60,732 nt of DNA, taken from contig NZ_KL591025.1 of NCBI RefSeq assembly GCF_000716335.1, positions 380 through 61,111 on the forward strand, in the 5' to 3' direction. A program made the position numbers and the translations under genes. The notes beneath the pieces were generated by a model that was not told the DNA's origin, ran no database searches, and worked only from the letters and a program-made list of their open reading frames with translations. Position 1 is the first letter of the stretch. Each line of letters opens with the position of its first letter. Positions 16,570 to 24,995 of the stretch are shown here, piece by piece. The stretch is from Streptomyces sp. NRRL S-118. Its GTDB lineage: Bacteria > Actinomycetota > Actinomycetes > Streptomycetales > Streptomycetaceae.

Positions 16570-17610
16570 ATGGAGGCACTGGCCTTACGGCTGTCGCAAC
16601 TGGACTCGCTGGCCGAGGGCGCGATCCGCATCGTCATGTTCTACGACACCATGATGCGCCGGCGGGTGGATCTCCCGGCCCTCGCGCGGGCCTCGGCGGT
16701 CCTCGCTGAGTGCGTGGCCGGCATCCGGCTCCACGGCACGGGACAGGTGATCCGCATGGCGCCCGACGGCACCCCGGCGTCCGTCCCTCCGCCATCCGCC
16801 TCCTGCACGGCGCCGATCACGCTCGACGAGGAGGAGATCGGTGTCGTGTGGCTGGAACGCCCCGGCGCTCCCGGCTCCCCCGAACTCGACGCGCTGATGC
16901 TGGACCGGCTCGCCATCGCCACCGCGGCGGTCGTCGAACGGTACGGTCCGGCCCGTACCACCATGGCCGACCCCGCCCTCGTCGAGCTGGCGATCAGCGC
17001 CGACTGCGACGAGGCGTCCCGCGCACGGGCGTTGCGGCTCCTCGGTTTCGCCGCCGAGCTGCCGGTTCACGTCGTCGCCGTGCGGTCGCAGCTGCCGCTC
17101 GATCAGCTCGGCGGCCTCCTCTGCCCCGCCCGCCCGGTGAAAGCGGCGCTGGTCGCCGACGTGGGGGTCATCCTGGCAGCCACGGTGGCCCCGGGCCGGC
17201 TTCCGGCAGGGGTACGGGCGGGCATCGGCACCGCCGACAGCCCCGACCGGTCCTGGCGGGAGGCCCGTACCGCCCTCCGCTTCAGCACTCCGCGTCGGCC
17301 GGTCGTCCACTACGACGGTCTGGGGGCGCTGGCGCTGCTCGCCCAGGTGCCTCCGGACGCCGTGCGGAACAACGCCGACGTGGCCGCGGTCGCCCGCATC
17401 GCCGCCAGCCCGGAGGATCTGGAGACACTGGACGCCTACTGCGCCACCGGCTCCCTGCGACGGGCCGCCGATCTCCTCCACCTCCACCACAGCAGCGTCG
17501 CCCGCCGACTTGAGCAGATCGGCAAGACCTTCGGCATCGCACTCACCGAACCCACCGGACTGATGCGCGCCGGCCTGGCCCTCACCGCATGGCGGCTGCT
17601 CGACGACTGA
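16570..17610 (+). CDS. PucR/CdaR-type regulator with C-terminal HTH
   Basis: A 346-residue regulator. The C-terminal ~60 residues (LETLDAYCATGSLRRAADLL, HLHHSSVARRLEQIGKTFGI) form the PucR-type HTH. The middle has a GGDEF-like CdaR domain (VHVVAVRSQLPL to SWREARTALRFSTP) and the N-terminus a helical/GAF-like region. Target genes are unknown. Codon 6 is TTA (16585-16587), making it a likely bldA-dependent regulator. A TATCAT -10 (16558-16563) sits 6 nt before the ATG, implying a leaderless mRNA. Confidence 0.85.
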   Translation: MEALALRLSQLDSLAEGAIRIVMFYDTMMRRRVDLPALARASAVLAECVAGIRLHGTGQVIRMAPDGTPASVPPPSASCTAPITLDEEEIGVVWLERPGAPGSPELDALMLDRLAIATAAVVERYGPARTTMADPALVELAISADCDEASRARALRLLGFAAELPVHVVAVRSQLPLDQLGGLLCPARPVKAALVADVGVILAATVAPGRLPAGVRAGIGTADSPDRSWREARTALRFSTPRRPVVHYDGLGALALLAQVPPDAVRNNADVAAVARIAASPEDLETLDAYCATGSLRRAADLLHLHHSSVARRLEQIGKTFGIALTEPTGLMRAGLALTAWRLLDD

Positions 17611-17692
17611 CGGGATGCCTGCCTCGACCGCTCACGCCCGTACGCGGTGGGGGCGGGCCGCCGCCGGACTCGCCGGCCGCGGCGCGGGCCCC

Positions 17693-18019
17693 CTACGGTC
17701 GCGACGCCCGCAAGGCGGCGCCCGCGGAGTCGACGTCCAGGTCGATGACGAGCTCGTCGCGCTCCCAGCGTCCCCGCTGCGAGATCGCGAGGCCGATCAG
17801 CGCCAGTTCGGCCGCCCGGTCCCGCAGCGCGTACTGCTCATGGCTCTCTTCACCCGGGTCGTCCGCCTCGTCGCGCTCCCACGCCGCCACCGCGGCCTCG
17901 GCCACGGGCCTGGGCAGCCGCACCGCGACCCGGCCGACCTGCGCGTCGACCTGTGTCCCGATCGCTGCCAGCACTTCGGAGTCTTCCAGGTACCGCTCGT
18001 ACTGGTCGTGATCCGCCAT
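17693..18019 (-). CDS. Hypothetical protein, conserved-looking (108 aa)
   Basis: A 108-residue acidic protein (MADHDQYERYLEDSEVLAAI, then VAVRLPRPVAEAAVAAWERD). It is predicted mostly helical, without signal peptide or membrane segments. Codon usage is normal for a Streptomyces gene. Function unknown. It lies 14 bp downstream of the STAS-domain gene on the same strand and may be cotranscribed with it. Confidence 0.65.
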   Translation of the reverse strand: MADHDQYERYLEDSEVLAAIGTQVDAQVGRVAVRLPRPVAEAAVAAWERDEADDPGEESHEQYALRDRAAELALIGLAISQRGRWERDELVIDLDVDSAGAALRASRP

Positions 18020-18032
18020 GGATCGAGACTAC

Positions 18033-18371
18033 TCACCGTTCCGGCTCAGGGCCGACCGCGCTGGCCAAGTCAGGGGTCAGGTGCAGGACTCCCTCCAGGC
18101 CGGTGAGGGCGAAGATCCTCCGGACCGGGGATGTCAGCGGCACGGTGATGACCAGGCGCTGTGTGTGGTGGGCCCGGACCAGCGCGCTGATGAGGGACGA
18201 ATCGGCGAAGGAGACGAGGCTCAGGTCGACCACGGTGCGCCGGATGTCGTCCGCTGCCGCTTGCTCCAGGACGGCGCGGAGTTGGGGTGTGGTGGCGATG
18301 TCGAGCTCGCCGGAGCAGAGGATGATCCTCGTGTCGTGCTCATCGGGCAGAGCCTGCACGTGAGTGTTCAT
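18033..18371 (-). CDS. STAS-domain anti-sigma factor antagonist
   Basis: A 112-residue single STAS domain: IILCSGELDIATTPQLRAVL, RTVVDLSLVSFADSSLISAL and the C-terminal FALTGLEGVLHLTPDL. The FADSSLISAL segment holds the serine that kinases phosphorylate in SpoIIAA/RsbV proteins. It should bind and inhibit an anti-sigma kinase when unphosphorylated, and the SpoIIE-type phosphatase at 10069 is a candidate partner. No anti-sigma kinase or sigma factor lies in the window. The ATG at 18371 follows GGAGGAGG. Confidence 0.88.
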   Translation of the reverse strand: MNTHVQALPDEHDTRIILCSGELDIATTPQLRAVLEQAAADDIRRTVVDLSLVSFADSSLISALVRAHHTQRLVITVPLTSPVRRIFALTGLEGVLHLTPDLASAVGPEPER

Positions 18372-18777
18372 CCGCCGCCTCCTCCCTGCGCGCCGCCCGC
18401 CCACGGGCCGTGCACCACAACAGGGATGGTTACGGATGACGGGGGCCGCTCGCCGCTGTTGCCCGTCCGGCACCGGAATCGATTCTCCGGGCAACGCACC
18501 GTGTGTTGTCCAGCGCTCATTGTCGTGTGTCGTCATGGTGACGCCACGCCTTCCTCCCGGCGAAGCGTTTCCGCAGCCTCCGCAGGGCGTGGTGCAGCGC
18601 AAGCGCTCAGGCGCGCGTCATGCATGCAAGCTGATGTCCGCCGCGTCGAGATGCGACGGCTGCTCACGGTCTGCCTACCCGCCCCAACGCCGTCTCCATG
18701 CGCTGCCGTTCCCGTCTGGCGTACACCCGCCACGGCCGACACGTCCGCATCACGCGGTGCGCGGCGCCCGACGCGTT
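18372..18777. other. Intergenic stretch upstream of the STAS gene
   Basis: No supported gene. An in-frame open extension upstream of the STAS start (to 18602) is not STAS-like. Presumably holds the STAS promoter and the end of the acyltransferase transcript; no strong hairpin was recognised. Confidence 0.5.
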
Positions 18778-19524
18778 TCACCCCCGTGCGCCCGACGGGC
18801 TGGGATTCCGCCGGGCCGGAAGCGGGGGTTCGGCCGGCACGGCCAGTGGGGCCAGTGGGGCCAGTGGGGCCAGTGCGGCGGGTTCGCCGAGCTGAGCGGC
18901 CGCCGTACGCCAGGCGTCCGTCACCGCTTCGTGCGCCTGCGCCGTGCGTGCGGCACGGTCGCCGGTGAGCGTGAGCGGCGCCCCCACGTGGACGTGCAGG
19001 TCGGGGCGGCGCGCCGGTGCCGTCACCAGGCCCGCGAGCTGCTTGGCCACGCTCCCAGAGGTGATCCGCCGCGCTCCGGCCTGACCGACCGGCACGACGG
19101 GTGCGCCGCTGCGCTCAGCAAGCCGGGCCAGCCCCGAGCGGAAGGGACCCGGCGCGGCTTCGGCAGCGTCCTTGCGCAGCGGGAGGCCGCCCTCGGCGTA
19201 GATGAGGACCACGCGCCCCTCCTCCAGGGCGGCCGCGGCGCGGTCGAGTGCCTGGGCGGCGCGCCGGTCCTTGCGGTACACGGGTATGTGCCCTTCGCGC
19301 GCCAGGGCGCCGCCGAGAACGGGCAGGCGCCACAGCCCGGCTGCCGCCATGACGACGGGCTGGACACCAAGGCGGCGCAGCGCGGCGAGGACGACGGCGG
19401 GGTCGGCGAGCGAGGTGTGGTTCGCGGCGACGATGCTGCCGGGCGCCAGGGCGGCATCGGCGTCAGCGGTCACCGTGAGGCGCCCGAAGGCGGGCACCAG
19501 GTTGTGCGCCAGGCGGCTGAGCAT
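18778..19524 (-). CDS. PlsC-type 1-acylglycerol-3-phosphate O-acyltransferase
   Basis: A 248-residue acyltransferase of phospholipid synthesis that would transfer an acyl group to lysophosphatidic acid or a related acceptor at the membrane. Block I NHTSLAD (HX4D), block II GHIPVYRKDRR, block III YAEGGLPLR (the usual EGxR varied) and block IV VVPVGQAG are visible. A ~30-residue C-terminal tail contains APLAPLAPLA from a 9-bp tandem repeat. The ATG at 19524 has GGGAGA 6 nt upstream. Confidence 0.85.
   Translation of the reverse strand: MLSRLAHNLVPAFGRLTVTADADAALAPGSIVAANHTSLADPAVVLAALRRLGVQPVVMAAAGLWRLPVLGGALAREGHIPVYRKDRRAAQALDRAAAALEEGRVVLIYAEGGLPLRKDAAEAAPGPFRSGLARLAERSGAPVVPVGQAGARRITSGSVAKQLAGLVTAPARRPDLHVHVGAPLTLTGDRAARTAQAHEAVTDAWRTAAAQLGEPAALAPLAPLAPLAVPAEPPLPARRNPSPSGARG
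18841..18876 (-). repeat. 9-bp tandem repeat in the acyltransferase C-terminus
   Basis: Four in-frame copies of GGCCAGTGG (plus-strand reading; the fourth ends GC), encoding the APLAPLAPLA tail on the minus strand. It lies outside the catalytic domain. Confidence 0.85.
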
Positions 19525-20017
19525 GTGGTTCTCCCGGTCTCGACGACGTGATCACGACGTGATCCTCATCGTCGGCGGGCTCGGGTGGGCGAGCCTGAGC
19601 ACGCGTACTCAATTCCGCACCGCGCACTACCCGGACCGAACGTGCAACACAGGCAGTGCTCACCCCTCCGGCCGCGCCGCCCGGCCCACGAGAGCGGCGT
19701 GGTGCGACTGCGGACCGTGGGTGTGGCGCCGGCGGGCGACACGGTCCGATGACGCGCCGGAACGCCGGTCTCGGTGCCACGGGGCGTACCGGCATCCCGG
19801 GCCGACCGACTGCCGGCTCCGCGGATGACGCTGTCACTGGTCCCCCGGATCGTTCCTCTGCACGCGGCAGCCGGCCTGCCCGCCGGTCCCGTCGTTCCGG
19901 AAGGCGCAGGGCCGCATGCCGTCCCGGCGAGACGACCGCCACCTGCACGCGGCCGGAATCCGCGAAGGGTTCACAGTGCGCCTGACCGATCGTCATGGAG
20001 GGTTCATACATACGATC
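19525..20017. other. Intergenic region with palindromes
   Basis: No supported gene. Near the acyltransferase start there is GTGATCAC (19548-19555) flanked by a repeated GACGTGATC. Further upstream (19596-19611) is a TGAGCAC-N2-GTACTCA palindrome like that at 24489. The rest has no recognisable feature until the promoter at 20018. Confidence 0.5.
19596..19611 (-). promoter_or_regulatory. TGAGnAC-N2-GTACTCA palindrome
   Basis: TGAGCACGCGTACTCA lies 72 bp upstream of the acyltransferase start. It matches the palindrome at 24489-24506 at 14 of 16 positions. Probably an operator or activator site; the protein that binds it is unknown. Confidence 0.5.
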
Positions 20018-20046
20018 TTGCTGTGATCGCACCGTGCCGCTAGAGT
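20018..20046 (+). promoter_or_regulatory. Strong vegetative-type promoter
   Basis: -35 TTGCTG (20018-20023), 17-bp spacer, -10 TAGAGT (20041-20046), a good HrdB-type match. Predicted transcription start near 20053. The VOC gene begins 160 nt later with an intrinsic-terminator-like hairpin between them. Confidence 0.7.
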
Positions 20047-20052
20047 CCCGTA

Positions 20053-20144
20053 CGTGACTGCCGGGTCGGCCATGGGCCACACACGAACGGGTTCCCCGGC
20101 CTCGGCGTGAGTTCGAGGCGGGCACGAGGCCCGCCCCTTCTTTT
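20053..20144 (+). ncRNA. Candidate ~90-nt small RNA or terminated leader
   Basis: The interval runs from the predicted start of the promoter at 20018-20046 to the end of the T-tract at 20144. It has no open reading frame with a ribosome-binding site. It ends in a hairpin plus T-rich tract, so the transcript would be either an independent small RNA or a leader whose termination controls the VOC gene. No known RNA family recognised. Confidence 0.45.
20117..20144 (+). terminator. Intrinsic terminator/attenuator in the VOC leader
   Basis: Stem GGCGGGC (20117-20123) and GCCCGCC (20129-20135) with a 5-nt loop, followed by CCTTCTTTT (20136-20144). A T-tract is unusual in this GC-rich genome and supports real termination. 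It lies 70 nt upstream of the VOC start codon. Confidence 0.7.
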
Positions 20145-20214
20145 CCGTACCTTCGCTCCCCGCCCCCCTGTGGGCGCCCTCTCCACCACCTCGAAGACGG
20201 GAAAGTCCTCACAC

Positions 20215-20643
20215 ATGCCGTACGACCAGCAGCACCCGCACGATTCCGCGGTCCCGACGACCACGGTCCAGCTCAACCACACCGCCGTCCTTGCCCGCGA
20301 CCGGCAGCTCTCGGCCGAGTTCATCGCCACCATCCTGGGACTCGAGGTAGGCAAGCCGATCGGGCCGTTCCTCCCGGTCGACCTGGGCAACGGCGTGACA
20401 CTCGACTACTACGAGATGCGGGACGAGCCGATCCAGTCGCAGCATTACGCGTTCCTCGTGCCCGACGCGCAGTTCGACACCATGATCGGCCGCCTGCAGG
20501 CGGTCGGCGTCACGTACTACGCCGACCCCGGACACACCGACCCGGGCCGGACCAACGGGCTGTTCGGTGGCCGCGGCGCCTACTTCGACGACCCGAGCGG
20601 CCACAACATGGAGATCATGACGCGGCCCTACGCCCGCCCCTGA
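20215..20643 (+). CDS. VOC-family (glyoxalase/dioxygenase-fold) protein
   Basis: A 142-residue vicinal-oxygen-chelate protein with a metal-site His in VQLNHTAVLARDRQLSAEFI, a second in QSQHYAFLVPDAQFD and the terminal NMEIMTRPY, giving the expected His/His/Glu set. Possible roles are glyoxalase, fosfomycin/bleomycin-type resistance or dioxygenase; the sequence does not decide. The ATG at 20215 lacks a strong Shine-Dalgarno and is preceded by a ~160-nt structured leader. Confidence 0.85.
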   Translation: MPYDQQHPHDSAVPTTTVQLNHTAVLARDRQLSAEFIATILGLEVGKPIGPFLPVDLGNGVTLDYYEMRDEPIQSQHYAFLVPDAQFDTMIGRLQAVGVTYYADPGHTDPGRTNGLFGGRGAYFDDPSGHNMEIMTRPYARP

Positions 20644-20958
20644 GTTGCGGGGCGACGTCCGGTGACCGGTGACGTCCACCGCGTCGCGTCGTCGCGCAAC
20701 AGCCTCCGCCGGCCCGGGCCGGCCCCGAGTCGGCGGGCCGGACGGCCGGCAGGCTCGAGGCCGTCTCCGCGGCGCGGCGCGTACGGCGTGCGCCTCCCAC
20801 TCCGGTGACGTGCTGCTTCCGTGTGAGCACGCGGAGGAACGACCGTCGGCACCGCACCCTGGGTCGCGGGACACCGGGGGAACCGGGTCGGGAAGTGGTG
20901 CGTTCAGAAGCGTGAGCGGGTGAACCGGCCCGTCCGCCGAGGGAAGGAACGCGACGAC
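20644..20958. other. Intergenic stretch without recognised features
   Basis: 315 bp between the VOC and EF-hand genes. I see no supported gene, promoter or hairpin in it. Confidence 0.5.
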
Positions 20959-21216
20959 GTGAGCAGTGACAAGGCCCGGAAGCTCTTCGAGGCGCTTGAT
21001 CTCGATGCGAACGGCACCCTGACCCGCGAAGAGGTGATCACCGCGCTGCGGACGAAGGGACCCTCCCTGGCCGCGTCGGGGGATCTGCCGTTCTGGGCCC
21101 TGGGGGACGCCGACGCCTCATCCGCGCTGTTCGACACCGCCGACCAGAACGGGGACGCGGTCCTGACCCTGGAGGAGTTCGCGGCGGTGGTCGACCGCCG
21201 TTTCGGCTGGCGCTGA
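20959..21216 (+). CDS. EF-hand calcium-binding protein
   Basis: An 85-residue protein with two EF-hand loops: DLDANGTLTREE (residues ~15-26) and DQNGDAVLTLEE (~60-71). Both have acidic residues at loop positions 1, 3 and 12. Such small calmodulin-like proteins of actinomycetes buffer or sense Ca2+; partners are unknown. The GTG at 20959 has AAGGA 10 nt upstream; an upstream GTG at 20920 would add 13 basic residues. Confidence 0.82.
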   Translation: MSSDKARKLFEALDLDANGTLTREEVITALRTKGPSLAASGDLPFWALGDADASSALFDTADQNGDAVLTLEEFAAVVDRRFGWR

Positions 21217-21255
21217 CCGGATCCGGGCGATCCGCTCCCGCACGGTTCTCGGGCC

Positions 21256-22080
21256 GTGCTGAACCACTCGGTGACCTGCGGCGTCCTCCTCGGCATGCAC
21301 GGATTCCTCGGCGGCGTGGGTCAGCTTCTCAGGTTCGCGGTCATGCAGGCGCGCTGCTGCGCGTTCGCGGTGGCGCTGCTCGGCGGTATCGCGGTCTCAC
21401 GCGTGCTGCCGGAGCTGCCGATCGCCCGGTACGACCTGGTCCTGGTCTACGGGATCCTGCTGACCGTCGGCGCCCGCATGATGGGCTGGGAGAGCCGACG
21501 GGACACGCTGGTGATCGCGGCGTGCCATGTCGTGGGGCTGCTGTTCGAGCTCGTCAAGGTACGTCTCGGGTCATGGAGCTACCCCGAGGATGCGGTGACG
21601 AAGATCGCCGGTGTGCCGTTGTACGGGGGATTCATGTACGCCGCGGTGGCCAGCTACGTCTGCCGGGCCTGGCACCTGTTCGAACTGCGTTTCACCGGAT
21701 ACCGCGCCGCCGCGACGGCGGTCGTCGCGGCAGCGGTGTACGTCAACTTCTTCACTCACCACTGGCTGCCCGATCTGCGCTGGCCGCTGGCCGCCGCGAT
21801 GGTGGGCGTGACGGCCGGGGCATGGGTCGGGTTCACCGTGGGCCGGAGACGGTACCGGATGCCGTTGGCGGTCTCCTTCGTCCTGATCGGGTTCTTCCTG
21901 TGGGTCGCGGAGAACGCGGCCACGTACGTCGGCGCCTGGAGCTACCCTCACCAGCTCGAAGGGTGGGAACCGGTGGCACTCGGCAAGTTCGGCGCCTGGG
22001 CCCTCCTCATCAGCGTGACGTTCGTCCTGGCCGAGCGACTCAAGGCGGCGGAGGGGACGGAATCCCGAGCGGCCGGCTGA
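21256..22080 (+). CDS. DUF817-family integral membrane protein
   Basis: A 274-residue membrane protein with about eight hydrophobic helices. The conserved DUF817 features are LLFELVKVRLGSWSYPED, VPLYGGFMYAAVASYVCRAW and WVAENAATYVGAWSYPHQ. Function unknown in the family. It begins 39 bp after the EF-hand gene in the same direction, so the two may be cotranscribed. The GTG at 21256 was kept, but ATG codons at 21295 or 21343 are possible. Confidence 0.85.
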   Translation: MLNHSVTCGVLLGMHGFLGGVGQLLRFAVMQARCCAFAVALLGGIAVSRVLPELPIARYDLVLVYGILLTVGARMMGWESRRDTLVIAACHVVGLLFELVKVRLGSWSYPEDAVTKIAGVPLYGGFMYAAVASYVCRAWHLFELRFTGYRAAATAVVAAAVYVNFFTHHWLPDLRWPLAAAMVGVTAGAWVGFTVGRRRYRMPLAVSFVLIGFFLWVAENAATYVGAWSYPHQLEGWEPVALGKFGAWALLISVTFVLAERLKAAEGTESRAAG

Positions 22081-22097
22081 CCGGGCGCGCCGGCCGC
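22069..22097 (+). terminator. GC hairpin at the end of the DUF817 gene
   Basis: GCGGCCGGC (22069-22077) and GCCGGCCGC (22089-22097) form a perfect 9-bp stem with an 11-nt loop spanning the stop codon, followed by a pyrimidine-rich run. Probable factor-assisted terminator. Confidence 0.5.
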
Positions 22098-22309
22098 CTC
22101 CTCCTTCTGCTGCTGCTGCTCGGTGAGCGACGCGCTGTCCCGTGGCCGGGGAAACCGGAACGGGCCATGCCGCCCTGGCACGGGGCGTGGTCGCTGCGCC
22201 GGGCCGCGTCGGGTTGTCGGGCTCCGCCGGCCCCCGGCCGCCGGGGGTCGGGGAGCGCGACGCGCTGCCGCCTGCGCGTGAAGCCGTGGACGGTCACGGG
22301 TCCGGACGT

Positions 22310-23797
22310 TCAGCAGGTTTCGCGGTAGGGGACTCCCGGAACGAAGGTCTTCCAGTCCGCCGGAGAAAGACCGGTGCCCAAGCGGGCACAGAGTGATGCG
22401 GCGGTGCGGCCGGGATCGATGTCGTACGACTGGACGAGCACGTGCGCGCCCGCCGCCCGGAGGGTGGTTCCGTCCGGGCCGAAGGCGAGGGCACGGATCG
22501 TGTCGCCGGGCGTCGGCAGCGCCGCGCCGAGGAGGCGGTGGGACGCGGTGTCCCACCATTGCAGCGTGCCGGAGTTGCCCGCGACGGCGAGGGCCGTGCC
22601 GTCGGGCGAGAAGGCCAGCGCGGACACGGCCTCGTCCTCCATGTGGCGGGCTCCCGTGTGTGTCCCGGGGAGCACCCCGAGACGTGCGCGCAGGTCGCCG
22701 TCCCAGACGGTGACGCGGCCCAGCAGGTCGCCCGCCGCCAGGCGGGTGCCGTCCGGGCTGAAGGCGAGGGCGGTGGTGTCGTCACCGCCCAGCACGCGCC
22801 GCCGGACCCGGCCGGAGGGCAACTCGGCGACCGAGTCGGCCCAGGAGACGACCGTGCCGCCGTCGGGACGCAGGGCCAGCTCCTCTCCGCTGAAGCCGGC
22901 CAGGGTGCGCAGGCGCTTGCGACCCGGTACGTCCCACAGTTCGAGCACTTCACGCTCGCCCATACGGGAGACGGCAAGCGTCCGGCCGTCGGCGCCGAGC
23001 GCGAGCCCGGAGACGCCGAGGGGCAGTTCGTCCTCCAGCAGGGGCGTACCGCCCTTGTCGAGGTGGAGGGTGGCGAGCACCCGGCGCGCGCGTACGTCCC
23101 ACCCGGTGATGAGCTGCGGTACGGCGGAGTCGGGGGCGGCGTCCTGCAAGGCCCGCCCGTAGGCGAGGAATCCGCCGTGGGGGTTGAACGCCAAGCGGTC
23201 GAAACAGCTGCTCGCGGGCTGCGGCGTGGCGGCCGCCGGCTCAAGGCCCCTCTCGTCGGAAGCCTCCCCGTCCGCGATGCCCTCCCCCTCCGCGGTGCCC
23301 TCGTGGTCCGCGCCTTCGTCGTCCGCCTCCTCGTCGTCCGCGTCCTCGTCGGAGTCCATGGACGGCTCGCCCGGCGGGAGCGGCGGACACGGTGCACCCG
23401 GAAGCCTGGCGAGGAGCCGGCCGCGGTCGTCCAGCAGCCGGTAGCCGACCCGGTCACCGGTGCCGCCCACGGTGGCCAGCCACCGGCCGTCCGGGCTCCA
23501 CTCGGCCTCGTCGGTCCCCCGGTCGAGCCGGCTGCCGGTCACGGCTCGGCCCAGGGCCAGTGACCGGACGATCGTTCCGCTGCTGGAGACGTACCGTATG
23601 GCCCCGCCGGCGACGTCCAGGCGCAGTTCGTAGGGGGTTTCGTTGACCAGCGTGTAGCGGAACACCGGGGCTTGCGGCGCCGCGATGCGCCACAGCAGGA
23701 TCTCGTCGGCGAGCGTGGCCGCCGCCGCGAACCGGGCGAGCCCCTGGTACGGGGGAGCCTCGGAGGCGTCGTCCTCCCGGACCCGGGCGGCCGTCGT
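22310..23797 (-). pseudogene. WD40-repeat protein gene lacking its 5' end
   Basis: The open frame encodes ~495 residues of WD40-like beta-propeller, with repeated SPDG-type blades (EAEWSPDGRWLATVGG, TTALAFSPDGTRLAAGD, VSALAFSPDGTALAVAGN). An acidic Asp/Glu-rich insert (23270-23360) interrupts the blades. The C-terminus, DWKTFVPGVPYRETC, is typical of Streptomyces WD40 proteins that follow a kinase, protease or STAND domain. The frame runs without a start into sequence that, on the other strand, encodes the tail of an unrelated gene, so its N-terminal effector half appears deleted. Confidence 0.65.
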
Positions 23798-23995
23798 GGC
23801 GCCAAGCGCGACGCGCTGTTCATCCACAGTGAGATGAAGTCCAACGGCAAGCAGGGCAGCAGCGAGCCGACGCGCTGGGACGGCAACGGCGACTACAAGT
23901 CGGCCGGCTGCATCAAGCTCAAGCCGTCCGACATCCGTGAGCTGAAGGGCTACCGCAGCAACTTCCCGAAGCCCACGCGCCTCTACGTCTCCTGA
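23798..23995 (+). pseudogene. 3' remnant of an L,D-transpeptidase-like gene
   Basis: The frame reads KRDALFIHSEMKSNGKQGSS, then YKSAGCIKLKPSDIRELKGY and ends KPTRLYVS. The HSEM histidine and the SAGCIKL cysteine are the catalytic His and Cys of YkuD-type L,D-transpeptidases. Only the last ~65 residues remain, and upstream the frame is antisense to the WD40 gene. No start precedes the conserved block. Confidence 0.7.
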
Positions 23996-24018
23996 CGCCA
24001 CACCGTCCCGGTGCGGCC

Positions 24019-24429
24019 CTACTCCGGCTGTGTCACCGTCAGGGCCCAGCGGACCGTCTCCGTGGAGGCATCGACCGCCACGGAGAAGGAGCCCGGGAGG
24101 ACCACGCCCGCATCCATGGTCAGCGAACCCACCGCGGCGCCCCCGGCGGGGCACTCCACGGCGAAGGCGCCCACCTCCACCTGCTGCGACTCCATCGTCA
24201 CCCGCACGCTGCCGCCGCCTTCACACGCCACCGTGAGAACGGTCGGCAGGCCCTGGTGCGCACCGCCCGACACGACACCGCCGTCCCCCGTACGCTCCTC
24301 CACCCACACCAGGCCGTCCGGCCCGGGGTGCGGCAACAGGACACCGCCGGCCGCGTACGCGGGCACGACGCCCGCAACCGCCGAGCCGAGGGCCATCATC
24401 GCCACGCACGCCACTTCGGTCCGTCTCAT
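24019..24429 (-). CDS. Small secreted hypothetical protein
   Basis: A 136-residue protein with a clear signal peptide (MRRTEVACVAMMALGSAVAG, cleavage likely after PAYAAG). The mature part is beta-rich, with two cysteines (VACEGG and VECPAGG) likely forming a disulfide. Similar small secreted proteins of unknown function are common in Streptomyces. The ATG at 24429 has GGGGGAGCAGGA upstream, and a palindrome lies 60 bp further out. Confidence 0.75.
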   Translation of the reverse strand: MRRTEVACVAMMALGSAVAGVVPAYAAGGVLLPHPGPDGLVWVEERTGDGGVVSGGAHQGLPTVLTVACEGGGSVRVTMESQQVEVGAFAVECPAGGAAVGSLTMDAGVVLPGSFSVAVDASTETVRWALTVTQPE

Positions 24430-24995
24430 TCCTGCTCCCCCACTGGTCTTTCGTGGAGTCCACAGTGTGCTTCGGCAGGCCGCGCGGTGCCTGAGTACTC
24501 GTACTCAGCCGCTCCTTCGGCTCCGGCCGGGGTGCGACGACGGGGGACCGACGCACCGCCCCTCCTCGTACGGGAAGAGGCGTCATCCATGAGCCGTCGT
24601 CATGTCGCCTTCGTCGCTCGACGCGCCGCCGCGGCCGCGGCCGTCACTCCGGCGGCGTCACCGGTGCCATCTCGTCCGGTGGAGTGGGCAGCGGGGTGCG
24701 GCACCACATGCCGTGGCTTCCGCTGCCCGACGTCGCGTCGGCCCGTGTGGCGAGCCCGGGTACCGGCCTCCTCGTCGGCCAGGAGTTCCACGACCGAGAG
24801 CTCGAACGCGGCGAGGTCGCGGATCCGGCTCGGCGGCGGGCGAGCGGCACGGGGGCGCCTGCGCTCCGACGTGCGTTCCCCCGTGTCGCTCGAAAGTGGA
24901 TCAGCTCGTACCGCCGGGACCGGGGTCGGCATGCTGGTCGCGGAGCGTGGTGCACGGACGCGCTCTCGCCGCGAACGACCCCTGGGGACGCCCGT
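24430..24995. other. Intergenic stretch with a palindrome
   Basis: No supported gene in 566 bp; open frames on both strands are Arg-rich filler. The only clear feature is the palindrome at 24489-24506. Confidence 0.5.
24489..24506 (-). promoter_or_regulatory. Palindrome CTGAGTAC-TC-GTACTCAG
   Basis: A perfect 8-bp inverted repeat around a 2-bp centre, 60 bp upstream of the secreted-protein start. Its core matches the site upstream of the acyltransferase gene (19596-19611), suggesting a common regulator. Confidence 0.6.

Noticed and set aside
10069..18371. SpoIIE phosphatase and STAS protein considered as one operon
   Set aside because: They lie 6 kb apart on opposite strands with unrelated genes between them; only a functional link is possible.
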